Assembly: GCF_902459735.1 (NCBI RefSeq)
Contig: NZ_CABPRV010000004.1
Location: 310,001 to 374,000 of the forward strand
Origin: Pandoraea capi
Lineage (GTDB): Bacteria > Pseudomonadota > Gammaproteobacteria > Burkholderiales > Burkholderiaceae
DNA: 64,000 nt
Direction: 5' to 3'
Positions within the stretch are counted from its first letter, which is position 1. The number at the start of each line of letters is the position of its first letter. Below the pieces are notes generated by a model. That model did no database searches, was not told the DNA's origin, and worked only from the letters and a program-made list of their open reading frames with translations. The translations under genes and the position numbers were made by a program. Of this stretch, positions 17,376 through 24,686 are shown piece after piece.

Positions 17376-18194
17376 TCAACTGCCTCCGAACCAGTTGTAG
17401 CCCTGGTCCTCCCAGTACCCACCCGAGTACGTGTTGGTCACGTAGATCGCCTGGATATGTTTGGGATTTTTGTAGCCGAGCTTCGTGGGCATGCGCAGCT
17501 TCATGGGGAAGCCGTACTCCCGCGGCAGCGTCTGGCCGTCATACGTGAGCGCGAGCAGCGTCTGCGGATGCAGCGCCGTCGGCATGTCGATGCTCGTGTA
17601 GTAGTCGTCCGCACATTTGAAGCCGACGTACTTCGCCGTGGTATCCGCGCCGATGCGGCGCAGGAAGTCGGCGAACGTCACGCCGCCCCAGCGGCCGATG
17701 GCGCTCCACCCTTCCACGCAGATGTGCTGCGTGATCTGCTCGGCAGCTCGCACGGACGCAAACTCGCGCAGGGCGTCGAGCCGCCAAGACGCCTTGTCCG
17801 CGATGAGTCCCGACAACTCCAGCCGGTAATCCGCTTCGTCCACGACCGGCGCTTCGTCGATCGAGTAGAACGCATTGAACGGGAACGGCCGGGTAATGGC
17901 GGATGCGGGGAACGTCGGAGCCAAAGCGTCCTTGCGAAACAGAGCGGCCTGCACACGATCGTTCCAGCGCGAGATCTTGGTCAGCGCCGATTCCACGCTC
18001 GCGTTGTTGTCGAGCGAACACCCCGTGAGCATTGCCACGCCGCCAAGCGACAGGGTGCGCGTGAGAAAGGCCCGTCGCGAAGGCTCCGTCACCCGGCGCG
18101 ACACCAGCGCGCGCGCCTCGCGGAGAATCGCGTCGCCGTCCTGGATGACCGGCGCATTGGGCGTCATGATGTAGGGTTTGCGTTCTGAGGTCAT
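17376..18194 (-). CDS. Tat-exported molybdopterin-dependent oxidoreductase (YedY/sulfite oxidase fold)
   Basis: A 272-residue protein of the oxidoreductase molybdopterin-binding family. The twin-arginine signal SRRAFLTRTLSLGGVAMLTGC (Arg40-Arg41) is followed by a lipobox-like LTGC (Cys59), so it may be a Tat-exported lipoprotein. The expected Mo-ligand cysteine is Cys159 in ITQHICVEGWSAIGRWGGV, the pattern of the family. C-terminal GYKNPKHIQAIYVTNTYSGGYWEDQGYNWFGG is also typical. It is related to MsrP, but shorter, so the substrate is unknown. The cytochrome b gene upstream (50-base gap) is its probable quinol-linked electron partner. Confidence 0.85.
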   Translation of the reverse strand: MTSERKPYIMTPNAPVIQDGDAILREARALVSRRVTEPSRRAFLTRTLSLGGVAMLTGCSLDNNASVESALTKISRWNDRVQAALFRKDALAPTFPASAITRPFPFNAFYSIDEAPVVDEADYRLELSGLIADKASWRLDALREFASVRAAEQITQHICVEGWSAIGRWGGVTFADFLRRIGADTTAKYVGFKCADDYYTSIDMPTALHPQTLLALTYDGQTLPREYGFPMKLRMPTKLGYKNPKHIQAIYVTNTYSGGYWEDQGYNWFGGS

Positions 18195-18243
18195 GGCAGT
18201 GCCGTCCGTCTCTCTAGTCTTTCGCTGTCGGTACGCGATGGGC

Positions 18244-18879
18244 TTAGCGCCCGGTGATCATGGTTCGCAGCGTGCGCGGCACGAGCGCCACCATCGCCAC
18301 GTGAATCACGATGAAACCCACCAGTCCGGCCATCGCGAGGAAATGCACCAGTCGCGCCCCCTGGAAGCTGCCGAAGAGCACAAGCAGCCAGCCGAGCTGG
18401 ATCGGCTTCCAGATCGCAAGCCCCGAAGCGACGAGCAGGATGAGGTCGAGCACCGCAAACAGATAAGCGGCACGTTGCACCTGGTTGTAATGACGGGGAT
18501 CGTCATGCGTCAGACGGCCACGCAGGGCGGCGAACAGATCGCGCACGATGCCCAGCGGCGTAAGCGGAAAGAAGCGTCGGGAGAAGCGACCGCTCGTGAG
18601 GTTGCTCAGCAGGTAGATCAGGCCGTTGGCGGCCAGCAGCCACATGGCGGCGAAGTGCCATTGCAACGCACCGCCAAGCCAGCCGCCGAGGGTGATCTCG
18701 TTCGGGAAGCGGAACGCAAAGATCGGCGACGCGTTATAGATGCGCCAGCCACTCATGATCATCACGATGACCGCCAGCACATTGAGCCAGTGCGTGACAC
18801 GCAGCCAGGCGGGCTGGACGGGTGCGCTGCGCACGGGAGGCTGTGCCGCAGGCGGCACTGACTTCGTCAAGGTGGACAT
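18244..18879 (-). CDS. cytochrome b/b6-type membrane subunit (b561 family) for the molybdoenzyme
   Basis: A 211-residue integral membrane protein with four predicted helices and histidines placed for two b hemes, for example WLRVTHWLNVLAVIVMIMSGWRIYN, WHFAAMWLLAANG and HFLAMAGLVGFIVIHVAMV. The start at 18879 is preferred because GGAG lies 6 bases upstream; an ATG at 18891 is also in frame. It would pass electrons from quinol across the inner membrane to the Tat-exported molybdoenzyme encoded immediately downstream. The two genes form one transcription unit. Confidence 0.88.
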   Translation of the reverse strand: MSTLTKSVPPAAQPPVRSAPVQPAWLRVTHWLNVLAVIVMIMSGWRIYNASPIFAFRFPNEITLGGWLGGALQWHFAAMWLLAANGLIYLLSNLTSGRFSRRFFPLTPLGIVRDLFAALRGRLTHDDPRHYNQVQRAAYLFAVLDLILLVASGLAIWKPIQLGWLLVLFGSFQGARLVHFLAMAGLVGFIVIHVAMVALVPRTLRTMITGR

Positions 18880-19033
18880 CGGAATCTCCATCGCAGAGGT
18901 GTCTTTCGATGGAGTTAGTGTCGCGTCGCAGCGATGCCAAAGTCCTCACAAAAACTTAACGTTTTCGTGAAAATCTTCGAAATCGCGGAATAACGGATGA
19001 AAAACGGTGTTGATGCGGCGCGCGAGGCGCCCC

Positions 19034-19549
19034 CTAGGACGCCGGATCGGGATCGACGCTCCCGCCGCCCTCGCCGCTCTCGCGTTTGAGATAGGCGTCG
19101 AAGGTCGGCACGTGGGCGTCGAGCAACGCGCGGATTTCCTTGATAAGCGTGTCGTAATGCGCGACGAGGTTCTGCGCGAACGGCGTGAGTTGCGCCCCGC
19201 CGCCGGACACCCCGCCGATATGCCGTGTGACGAGCGGCTCGCGGAATTCGTGGTTCATCGCCTCGACCAGCAGCCACGCACGGCGATACGACATGTTCAT
19301 GCGGCGCGCCGCCGCCGAGATCGAGCCGGTTGCGTCGATGGCCCGCAACAGCGTCACACGCCCCGGTCCGAACACCGGCGTCTCGCCGTCACGAATGCGC
19401 ACGCGCACGTCATATCCCGCCACGCCTGGAGTCACCGGCTCCTTGCCCGCCGCCTCCAGCGCCTCGGCGGTGGCGAGCAGTTCACGGGCCAGCGAGTCGC
19501 GAGCCGTATCGTCGCCCGTGTCCGGACGTCCCGCGTCCGACGTGCCCAT
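19034..19549 (-). CDS. modE: ModE-type transcription regulator, DNA-binding domain only
   Basis: A 171-residue regulator. The winged helix domain (about 57-125) is the ModE N-terminal domain: LLRAIDATGSISAAARRMNMSYRRAWLLVEAMNHEFREPLVTRHIGGVSGGGAQLTPFA. The two C-terminal TOBE/molbindin domains of E. coli ModE are absent, and a 50-residue N-terminal extension is present. The start at 19549 has AGGAG 6 bases upstream; an ATG at 19579 overlaps coxG. It probably binds the site in front of modA, although how it senses molybdate without molbindin domains is unclear. It follows coxG by about 20 bases. Confidence 0.88.
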   Translation of the reverse strand: MGTSDAGRPDTGDDTARDSLARELLATAEALEAAGKEPVTPGVAGYDVRVRIRDGETPVFGPGRVTLLRAIDATGSISAAARRMNMSYRRAWLLVEAMNHEFREPLVTRHIGGVSGGGAQLTPFAQNLVAHYDTLIKEIRALLDAHVPTFDAYLKRESGEGGGSVDPDPAS

Positions 19550-19568
19550 CCCCGTCTCCTGACGTCGC

Positions 19569-20186
19569 TCAGCCGGCATGATTGCCCCACATCACGATGA
19601 AGATCAGGATCAGCAGCGCCGCCGCCCACGGCCACCAGCGCGCCATCTTGCCGCGCGTGGACGGCATGTCGCGCATCGCGGCGTCCGTGGCGAGCGCTGC
19701 GGCCACTTCGCCGTCGGCCGCGACGGGGTCGTTCAGTTTGTGATGCGGCGCAATGGCCGCCGTCAGACGACGGAAGAAGGTGTCGGCAAGCTGACTGGCG
19801 GCGCCATCCACCTGCGGCGTGTCGAGCCCGGCGAACTCGCCGCCGAACTGCGCTTTCAGGTCATACGTGATCAAAGTGTTCATCGGTCCTTGCGGCTGCA
19901 ACGTGACCACAGCCCGGCCGTGCGTGAGCCCGGCAGACGAGCCCAGTCCGTCGAAATTCAGTGTGTACGAGGTCGGGACGACCACATCGGTGAGCTTGAT
20001 GCGACCAGTCCAGCGGCCGCCCACCGGGCCAAGCGTCGCAGCCACGACGATGGTCCACGTCGTGTCGTCGATCCGCTCGATGGATTCGCATCCTGGAATG
20101 CACCCCTGCAAGACGCCCGGATCGTTGAGTGCAATCCACGCGACGTCTCTGGCGACCGGCAGTTGCCGACTGTTTCGAAGTTCCAT
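19569..20186 (-). CDS. CoxG-like SRPBCC protein with C-terminal membrane anchor
   Basis: A 205-residue protein of the CO dehydrogenase subunit G family. The SRPBCC fold is seen in LPVARDVAWIALNDPGVLQGCIPGCESIERIDDTTWTIVV and GPVGGRWTGRIKLTDVVVP. One C-terminal transmembrane segment (about 183-200, WWPWAAALLILIFIVMWG) would fix it to the inner membrane. CoxG recruits carbon monoxide dehydrogenase, a molybdenum hydroxylase, to the membrane in Oligotropha. No cox or xanthine dehydrogenase structural genes are in this window, so the client here is unknown. Start has GGGAGAGG upstream. It is divergent from xdhC. Confidence 0.88.
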   Translation of the reverse strand: MELRNSRQLPVARDVAWIALNDPGVLQGCIPGCESIERIDDTTWTIVVAATLGPVGGRWTGRIKLTDVVVPTSYTLNFDGLGSSAGLTHGRAVVTLQPQGPMNTLITYDLKAQFGGEFAGLDTPQVDGAASQLADTFFRRLTAAIAPHHKLNDPVAADGEVAAALATDAAMRDMPSTRGKMARWWPWAAALLILIFIVMWGNHAG

Positions 20187-20509
20187 TGCCCCTCTCCCTG
20201 GTATCCGTTGTGTACGGACGCTCGTCCCGCCTTCAGCGTTGTACGGAGTTGTCGTGGCCTTGTCTCGAACATTGAACTATTGTGACACGAGTTACCGTCC
20301 GACGATTGACACCGCCCCTCGTCGCGCTCACATCGCACCGACATCGCGCTCGCGTCGGGCTGACAACCGGAATATCCCCTGAAATACAGCGCGAGCCAAG
20401 GCGAGATATACTCGCCGCATCACATTGAGCGGCGTCCCATTGGAAACCACGCCTCATTCGGCCTGTGGATCGACGGTCGCCGCTCGCGTATTGGCGAAGG
20501 AAGCGTGTT
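20187..20509. other. coxG-xdhC divergent intergenic region
   Basis: About 320 bases with no supported gene. A candidate -10 TATACT (20407-20412) for xdhC lies within a 17-bp inverted repeat, ggcgag-atata-ctcgcc (20400-20416), which could be an operator. No convincing -35 is seen. Confidence 0.45.
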
Positions 20510-21550
20510 ATGGACAGTGTCGATCTGGAAGTGCTGAAGTCCGCCGTACAGTGGACCCGCGCAGGCTTTTTCGTCACGCTGGGCACCGTTGTGCGCACCT
20601 GGGGCTCGGCCCCCCGTCCCGTGGGCTCGATGCTCGCGATCCGTGAAGACGGCCACATGGTCGGCTCCGTGTCGGGCGGTTGCGTCGAGGACGACCTCAT
20701 CCTCCGCATTCGTGGCGGCGACTGGCCGCAAGATCGGCCGCAGGTCACGAGCTATGGCGTGACGGCCGAGGAAGCGCATCGCTTCGGCCTGCCCTGCGGC
20801 GGAACGCTGCAACTGGTGCTCGAACCGGTTCGAGAGAGCTCGCGCATCGCCGAGCTGCTCGACACCATCGGAAAATTCCGCCTCGTGGTGCGGGAACTGG
20901 ACATGAAGACCGGCGCGGTGCGCATGGCGCCAGGTCACCAGACACCGTCGGTCGAATTCGACGGTGAACGCCTCATCACCTCGCACGGCCCGCGTCATCG
21001 GCTGGTCGTGATCGGCGCAGGACAGTTGTCGAAGTACGTCGCCAGCATGGCCAGTGCGCTCGACTATCACGTGATCGTGTGCGATCCGCGCACCGAGTAT
21101 GCCGACGAATGGCAGGTGCCCGGCACCGAACTGTCGCGCGAGATGCCGGACGACCTCATCGTGCGCCTGCAACTCGACTCGCACAGCGCCGTGCTCACGC
21201 TCACGCACGACCCGAAGCTCGACGACATGGCGCTGCTCGAAGCGCTCAAGTCGCCGGCGTTCTACATTGGCGCCATCGGCTCACGCGTGAACAACGCCCG
21301 GCGTCGCGAGCGGTTGTCGCTGTTCGATCTGAGCACGACCGAGATCGAGCGTCTGCACGGCCCCGTCGGCATGCATCTCGGGGCGCGCACACCGGCCGAA
21401 ATCGCCGTGGCGATCCTGGCCGAGATGACGGCCATCAAGAACGGCATCGCCGTCACGCAAACCTTCGCCGTCCGCCGCGATGGCGACGAGGATGCCGACG
21501 ACGGCGAACCGCGGGACAACACTTCCGCCGAGTGCCGCAGCGCCGCCTGA
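20510..21550 (+). CDS. XdhC/CoxI family molybdenum-hydroxylase maturation protein
   Basis: A 346-residue protein with the two XdhC domains: an N-terminal CoxI-like domain (GTVVRTWGSAPRPVGSMLAI and VGSVSGGCVEDD, residues about 26-62) and a C-terminal Rossmann domain starting LVVIGAGQLSKYVASMA (about 168), ending with the family signature HLGARTPAEIAVAILAEMTAI. XdhC binds the molybdenum cofactor and supports its sulfuration and insertion into xanthine-dehydrogenase-type enzymes. The ATG at 20510 has AAGGAAG upstream; the 15 upstream codons in frame look non-coding. It is divergent from coxG-modE. Confidence 0.93.
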   Translation: MDSVDLEVLKSAVQWTRAGFFVTLGTVVRTWGSAPRPVGSMLAIREDGHMVGSVSGGCVEDDLILRIRGGDWPQDRPQVTSYGVTAEEAHRFGLPCGGTLQLVLEPVRESSRIAELLDTIGKFRLVVRELDMKTGAVRMAPGHQTPSVEFDGERLITSHGPRHRLVVIGAGQLSKYVASMASALDYHVIVCDPRTEYADEWQVPGTELSREMPDDLIVRLQLDSHSAVLTLTHDPKLDDMALLEALKSPAFYIGAIGSRVNNARRRERLSLFDLSTTEIERLHGPVGMHLGARTPAEIAVAILAEMTAIKNGIAVTQTFAVRRDGDEDADDGEPRDNTSAECRSAA

Positions 21551-21641
21551 TTCGCGTGGCCTGATTCACGGGACTAACTCACGGGGCTGAAATCGGCACC
21601 GGGTGAGGTTCGCCCGCCCATTCCCGCACCAAATCCCGCAC

Positions 21642-21676
21642 AAAAAAAAGCGCCGCCATGATGGACATGGCGGCGC
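21642..21676 (-). terminator. intrinsic terminator
   Basis: Perfect 11-bp stem gcgccgccatg (21650-21660) and catggcggcgc (21666-21676), five-base loop. Read leftward it is followed by eight U residues (A run 21642-21649). It terminates the exported protein gene at 21769; it also lies downstream of the convergent xdhC gene. Confidence 0.92.
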
Positions 21677-21768
21677 AACTCGCTCACTCGTTGCAGAGTG
21701 GTACTGCTCGGTGCTGCCTGGGTTACCTCGTCATCCGTGGAACTTCACTTGCCCGACCGATCGGCACA

Positions 21769-22218
21769 TCAATCGTGCGGCCACAGAAATGTTGCGACGG
21801 CGTGCCCCTTGGCCGAAACCTTCACATCCTTCGTCATGGGCTTGCCGTTGTAGGTCGCCTTCACGGTGTAGTTGCCTTCGGGCAGCTTCACCAGCATGAA
21901 CGGACCTTTCGAACGCGTGTCGAGCACGGTCGCGCCCCCACGCATGATCTGCACCTGCGCATCGGCGACGTATTCGTTCGCGCCATCGCCGCGTGCCGCC
22001 ATCTCGATCGACAGCGGCCAGCGCGACGCTTCACGCTTGAAAGCCCCCGACTCGTCGCTGTCGATACCACCCGAGACGTATGTCACGTTGCCCTGCTGCA
22101 TCGACGGGGGCAGCGTACCGCCCTGTGCATGCGCGACAGAGATGCCGCCCAGCCCACCCGTCAGTGCTGCGGCGGTGGCCGCAGCCACCGTCCAGCGTTG
22201 CCATTGGTTCTGCCACAT
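21769..22218 (-). CDS. exported protein with carboxypeptidase-regulatory-like (Ig-type) domain
   Basis: A 149-residue secreted protein. The ATG at 22218 is chosen for GGGGAGG 6 bases upstream; it starts a signal peptide cut after AHA (about 31). The C-terminal half reads VQIMRGGATVLDTRSKGPFMLVKLPEGNYTVKATYNGKPMTKDVKVSAKGHAVATFLWP, a beta-sandwich pattern of the carboxypeptidase-regulatory/PEGA type. Proteins of this shape are common in Burkholderiales periplasms, but no role is established. It is a single gene with its own strong terminator. Confidence 0.75.
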   Translation of the reverse strand: MWQNQWQRWTVAAATAAALTGGLGGISVAHAQGGTLPPSMQQGNVTYVSGGIDSDESGAFKREASRWPLSIEMAARGDGANEYVADAQVQIMRGGATVLDTRSKGPFMLVKLPEGNYTVKATYNGKPMTKDVKVSAKGHAVATFLWPHD

Positions 22219-22320
22219 GTTCAACCTCCCCTTGCATGACTTCACGATGCCGGATCGTACCGAGGTTGCGGCCTCGGTACTCAGGTAGCGCATGGCATCC
22301 CTTGGCGGTCTTCGCGACGT

Positions 22321-23865
22321 TTAGCCGAGATCGACCGGGATGAAAATCTGTTGCCCGTCGCGCTGTACGAGCAACGCGACATTATTGCCCGCTTTCTTGA
22401 GCTTATCGCTCAGTTGCGCAGCGCTGGTGACCGGGGTGCCGTTGAGCGACAGAATGATGTCGCCCGCCTCCACACCGGCCTGTGCCGCAGGACCGCCGGC
22501 ACGCGCGACGAGCAGCCCGTTCGTGACCTGCGCCGAACGCTTCTCTTCCGGCGACAGCTCCCGCACCGCCAGCCCCAGACGGCCGTGCGTGGCGGAATCG
22601 TCGGCATTCGCAGCGTCCTTCTTCTCGTTGAGCGCTGCGACCTTCACACTCACGTCCTGCTTCGCGCCGTTGCGCCAGATCGTGAGCGTCGCCGTCTGCC
22701 CGGGGCGCATATCCGCGATCTTCTCCGGCAACTGCACCGAATCGTCGATGTTCGTGCCGTTGACCGCGAGAATCACATCACCCGGCTTGAGATCCGACTT
22801 CGCCGCAGGCCCGCTCTTGTCGATGGACGACACAAGCGCGCCCGTAGGCTTGGGCAGACCAAACGACTTCGCGAGCGACTGATTCACTTCCTGAATCGCG
22901 ACGCCGATGCGACCGCGACTCACCTTGCCGTACTGCTGCAACTGCGTCTTGACCTTCATGGCCATGTCGATCGGAATCGCGAACGACAAGCCCTGGAACC
23001 CACCGGTACGCGAGTAGATCATCGAGTTGATGCCGATGACCTCACCATTCAGGTTGAACAGCGGACCGCCCGAGTTGCCCGGGTTGACCGGCACATCCGT
23101 CTGAATGAACGGGGTGTAGTTCTCGTCCGGCAGCGCACGCGCTTTCGCCGACACGATGCCCGCCGTCACCGTATTGTCGAAGCCATACGGCGAACCGATG
23201 GCCACGACCCACTCGCCCGCCTTCGACTTCGACGGATCGCCGATCTTCACGGTCGGCAGGTCCGTCGCGGCAATCTTGAGCAACGCCACGTCGCTCGCCT
23301 TGTCGCTACCCACGACCTTCGCCTTGTACTCGCGCTTGTCGGTGAGCTTCACCGTCACCTGACTCGCATCGTCCACGACGTGCGCGTTGGTGAGGATGTA
23401 ACCGTCCGGGCTCACGATGAAGCCCGAACCGAGACTGCGCGTTGGCCCGCTGCTCTCATCGCCATCTCCATTGTCACCGCCGTCGTTACCGGGCGCGCCA
23501 TAGAAGTGACGGAAGAACTGGAACAGAGGGTCGTTCGGATCCATGCCCGGCGGCAGTTGGTTCGCAGCCGAGCCATGTTGCGCCGAAGGTTTCCCATCGT
23601 GCGTCACACTAATGTTGACTACGGCCGGTCCGTATTGTTCCGCCAGTTGCGAGAAGTCCGGCACAAGCATGCGCGGAGCGGTATTCGGGGTGTTTTGCAC
23701 GTTGGCGACGGGCGTGGCCGCAGCGCCGCTTGCCGCGCTGGCGTCGCTGACCATCTCCGAGGCGAGCGGCGCCTGCCAATGCTGACGTCCCGCGACGTAC
23801 CCGCCCGTCAACGCGACGAGCACAGCACCAGCAACCAGCGTACGAGTGAGCTTTGAGGTCCGCAT
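22321..23865 (-). CDS. degQ: Do-type periplasmic serine endoprotease (DegQ/DegP/MucD family)
   Basis: A 514-residue protease with an N-terminal signal anchor (residues 7-25), a trypsin-like domain with the full triad His162 (TNAHVVDD), Asp192 (SDVALL) and Ser265 (NPGNSGGPLF), and two PDZ domains (about 300-390 and 425-510). It degrades misfolded envelope proteins in the periplasm. The start has AAGGAG upstream; the frame extends 39 codons further without family similarity. Upstream is a perfect PmrA-type box (23933-23949), which suggests control by a PmrA/QseB response regulator such as the one encoded 3 kb away. Symbol could equally be mucD. Confidence 0.93.
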   Translation of the reverse strand: MRTSKLTRTLVAGAVLVALTGGYVAGRQHWQAPLASEMVSDASAASGAAATPVANVQNTPNTAPRMLVPDFSQLAEQYGPAVVNISVTHDGKPSAQHGSAANQLPPGMDPNDPLFQFFRHFYGAPGNDGGDNGDGDESSGPTRSLGSGFIVSPDGYILTNAHVVDDASQVTVKLTDKREYKAKVVGSDKASDVALLKIAATDLPTVKIGDPSKSKAGEWVVAIGSPYGFDNTVTAGIVSAKARALPDENYTPFIQTDVPVNPGNSGGPLFNLNGEVIGINSMIYSRTGGFQGLSFAIPIDMAMKVKTQLQQYGKVSRGRIGVAIQEVNQSLAKSFGLPKPTGALVSSIDKSGPAAKSDLKPGDVILAVNGTNIDDSVQLPEKIADMRPGQTATLTIWRNGAKQDVSVKVAALNEKKDAANADDSATHGRLGLAVRELSPEEKRSAQVTNGLLVARAGGPAAQAGVEAGDIILSLNGTPVTSAAQLSDKLKKAGNNVALLVQRDGQQIFIPVDLG

Positions 23866-24171
23866 GAGTCTCTCCTTACCGACAACCCTGTTTAACCACG
23901 TTTGAACATGACTGCCATCGTAGAGACGCTCCCTTAAGACAACCTTAAGAGCCCACTTCCCGCGCAAATGCCGGCAAAACATCGGACGTCGACCTCAAAA
24001 CGTCACCCATCGGAACCCAATTCGGCCCGTGCTGCGTGCTATGCGTTACGGCTTCAGGCGTTTGAAGGCGCAGCTCACGTGGTTCTCCTTGCGAATGCGA
24101 GGCACCGCTGTCTACGGTGGCACAGTGGCGCAATTCCGCGTCGCAGGTTTTTCGTCTACAGGAGAATCACG
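23866..24171. other. divergent intergenic region between degQ and the I78-like gene
   Basis: About 306 bases. It contains the PmrA-type direct repeat at 23933-23949 and no recognisable gene; the frame of the I78-like protein is open further upstream, but without a signal peptide or ribosome site there. Confidence 0.6.
23933..23949. promoter_or_regulatory. PmrA-type response-regulator box upstream of degQ
   Basis: Two perfect CTTAAG half-sites (23933-23938 and 23944-23949) separated by five bases, which is exactly the PmrA box consensus CTTAAG-N5-CTTAAG. The 11-base period places both on one DNA face. It lies 68-84 bases upstream of the degQ start codon. Binding by the OmpR-family regulator at 26105-26827 is an inference. 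Confidence 0.75.
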
Positions 24172-24558
24172 ATGCCTACGCAATCCGATCGCAACTTCCG
24201 CCGGACCACTCGCTGGATGGGGGCTGCCGCCTTGTGTCTGACGTTCGCCGTGTCGGCACATGCCGCGTCAGGCAATGGCAATGGAATGGGCACACAGGGA
24301 CCGGCGGATTCGACGCCGATGCAAGGACAGATGTCCGGTCAGATGCAGGGGCAGAACGGCGCCTGCTCGAAGGATTCGCCGTCCGATCAGGCGATCGTCG
24401 GCAAGTCGCTCACCGAAGCGAAATCGATGCTGCAAGGATGCCCGTGGCGCATCGGCATGCAGGACGGCAAGGCCATGCCGACCACGCGTGACCACCGGCC
24501 GGATCGCCGCACGCTCACCATCGAGCACGACAAGGTCACGGATGTGACGCGCGGATAA
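24172..24558 (+). CDS. exported I78-family-like peptidase inhibitor
   Basis: A 128-residue protein. The ATG at 24172 follows caggag and starts a signal peptide (MGAAALCLTFAVSAHAAS, cut near 32). A Gly/Met/Gln-rich linker (33-62) precedes a C-terminal domain AIVGKSLTEAKSMLQGCPWRIGMQDGKAMPTTRDHRPDRRTLTIEHDKVTDVTRG, which follows the I78 pattern of a VG-x-K-x2-EA start and a terminal D-x-RPDR-x-L-x-I-x-x-D stretch. I78 proteins inhibit serine proteases. Cys65 and Cys90 could form a disulfide. Being divergent from a periplasmic serine protease gene makes that enzyme a candidate partner. The family call is moderate. Confidence 0.7.
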   Translation: MPTQSDRNFRRTTRWMGAAALCLTFAVSAHAASGNGNGMGTQGPADSTPMQGQMSGQMQGQNGACSKDSPSDQAIVGKSLTEAKSMLQGCPWRIGMQDGKAMPTTRDHRPDRRTLTIEHDKVTDVTRG

Positions 24559-24686
24559 ATACGTCGACATTCACGTCGACACTCACGCAGATAACACGCC
24601 GATGCGTGCCGCCGTACGTCGTCAGCGCGGTGTCGGGCGAGGTCATGCCTGCACCGCGCGCTACCTCGCCCGTCACGCCAAAGCCA

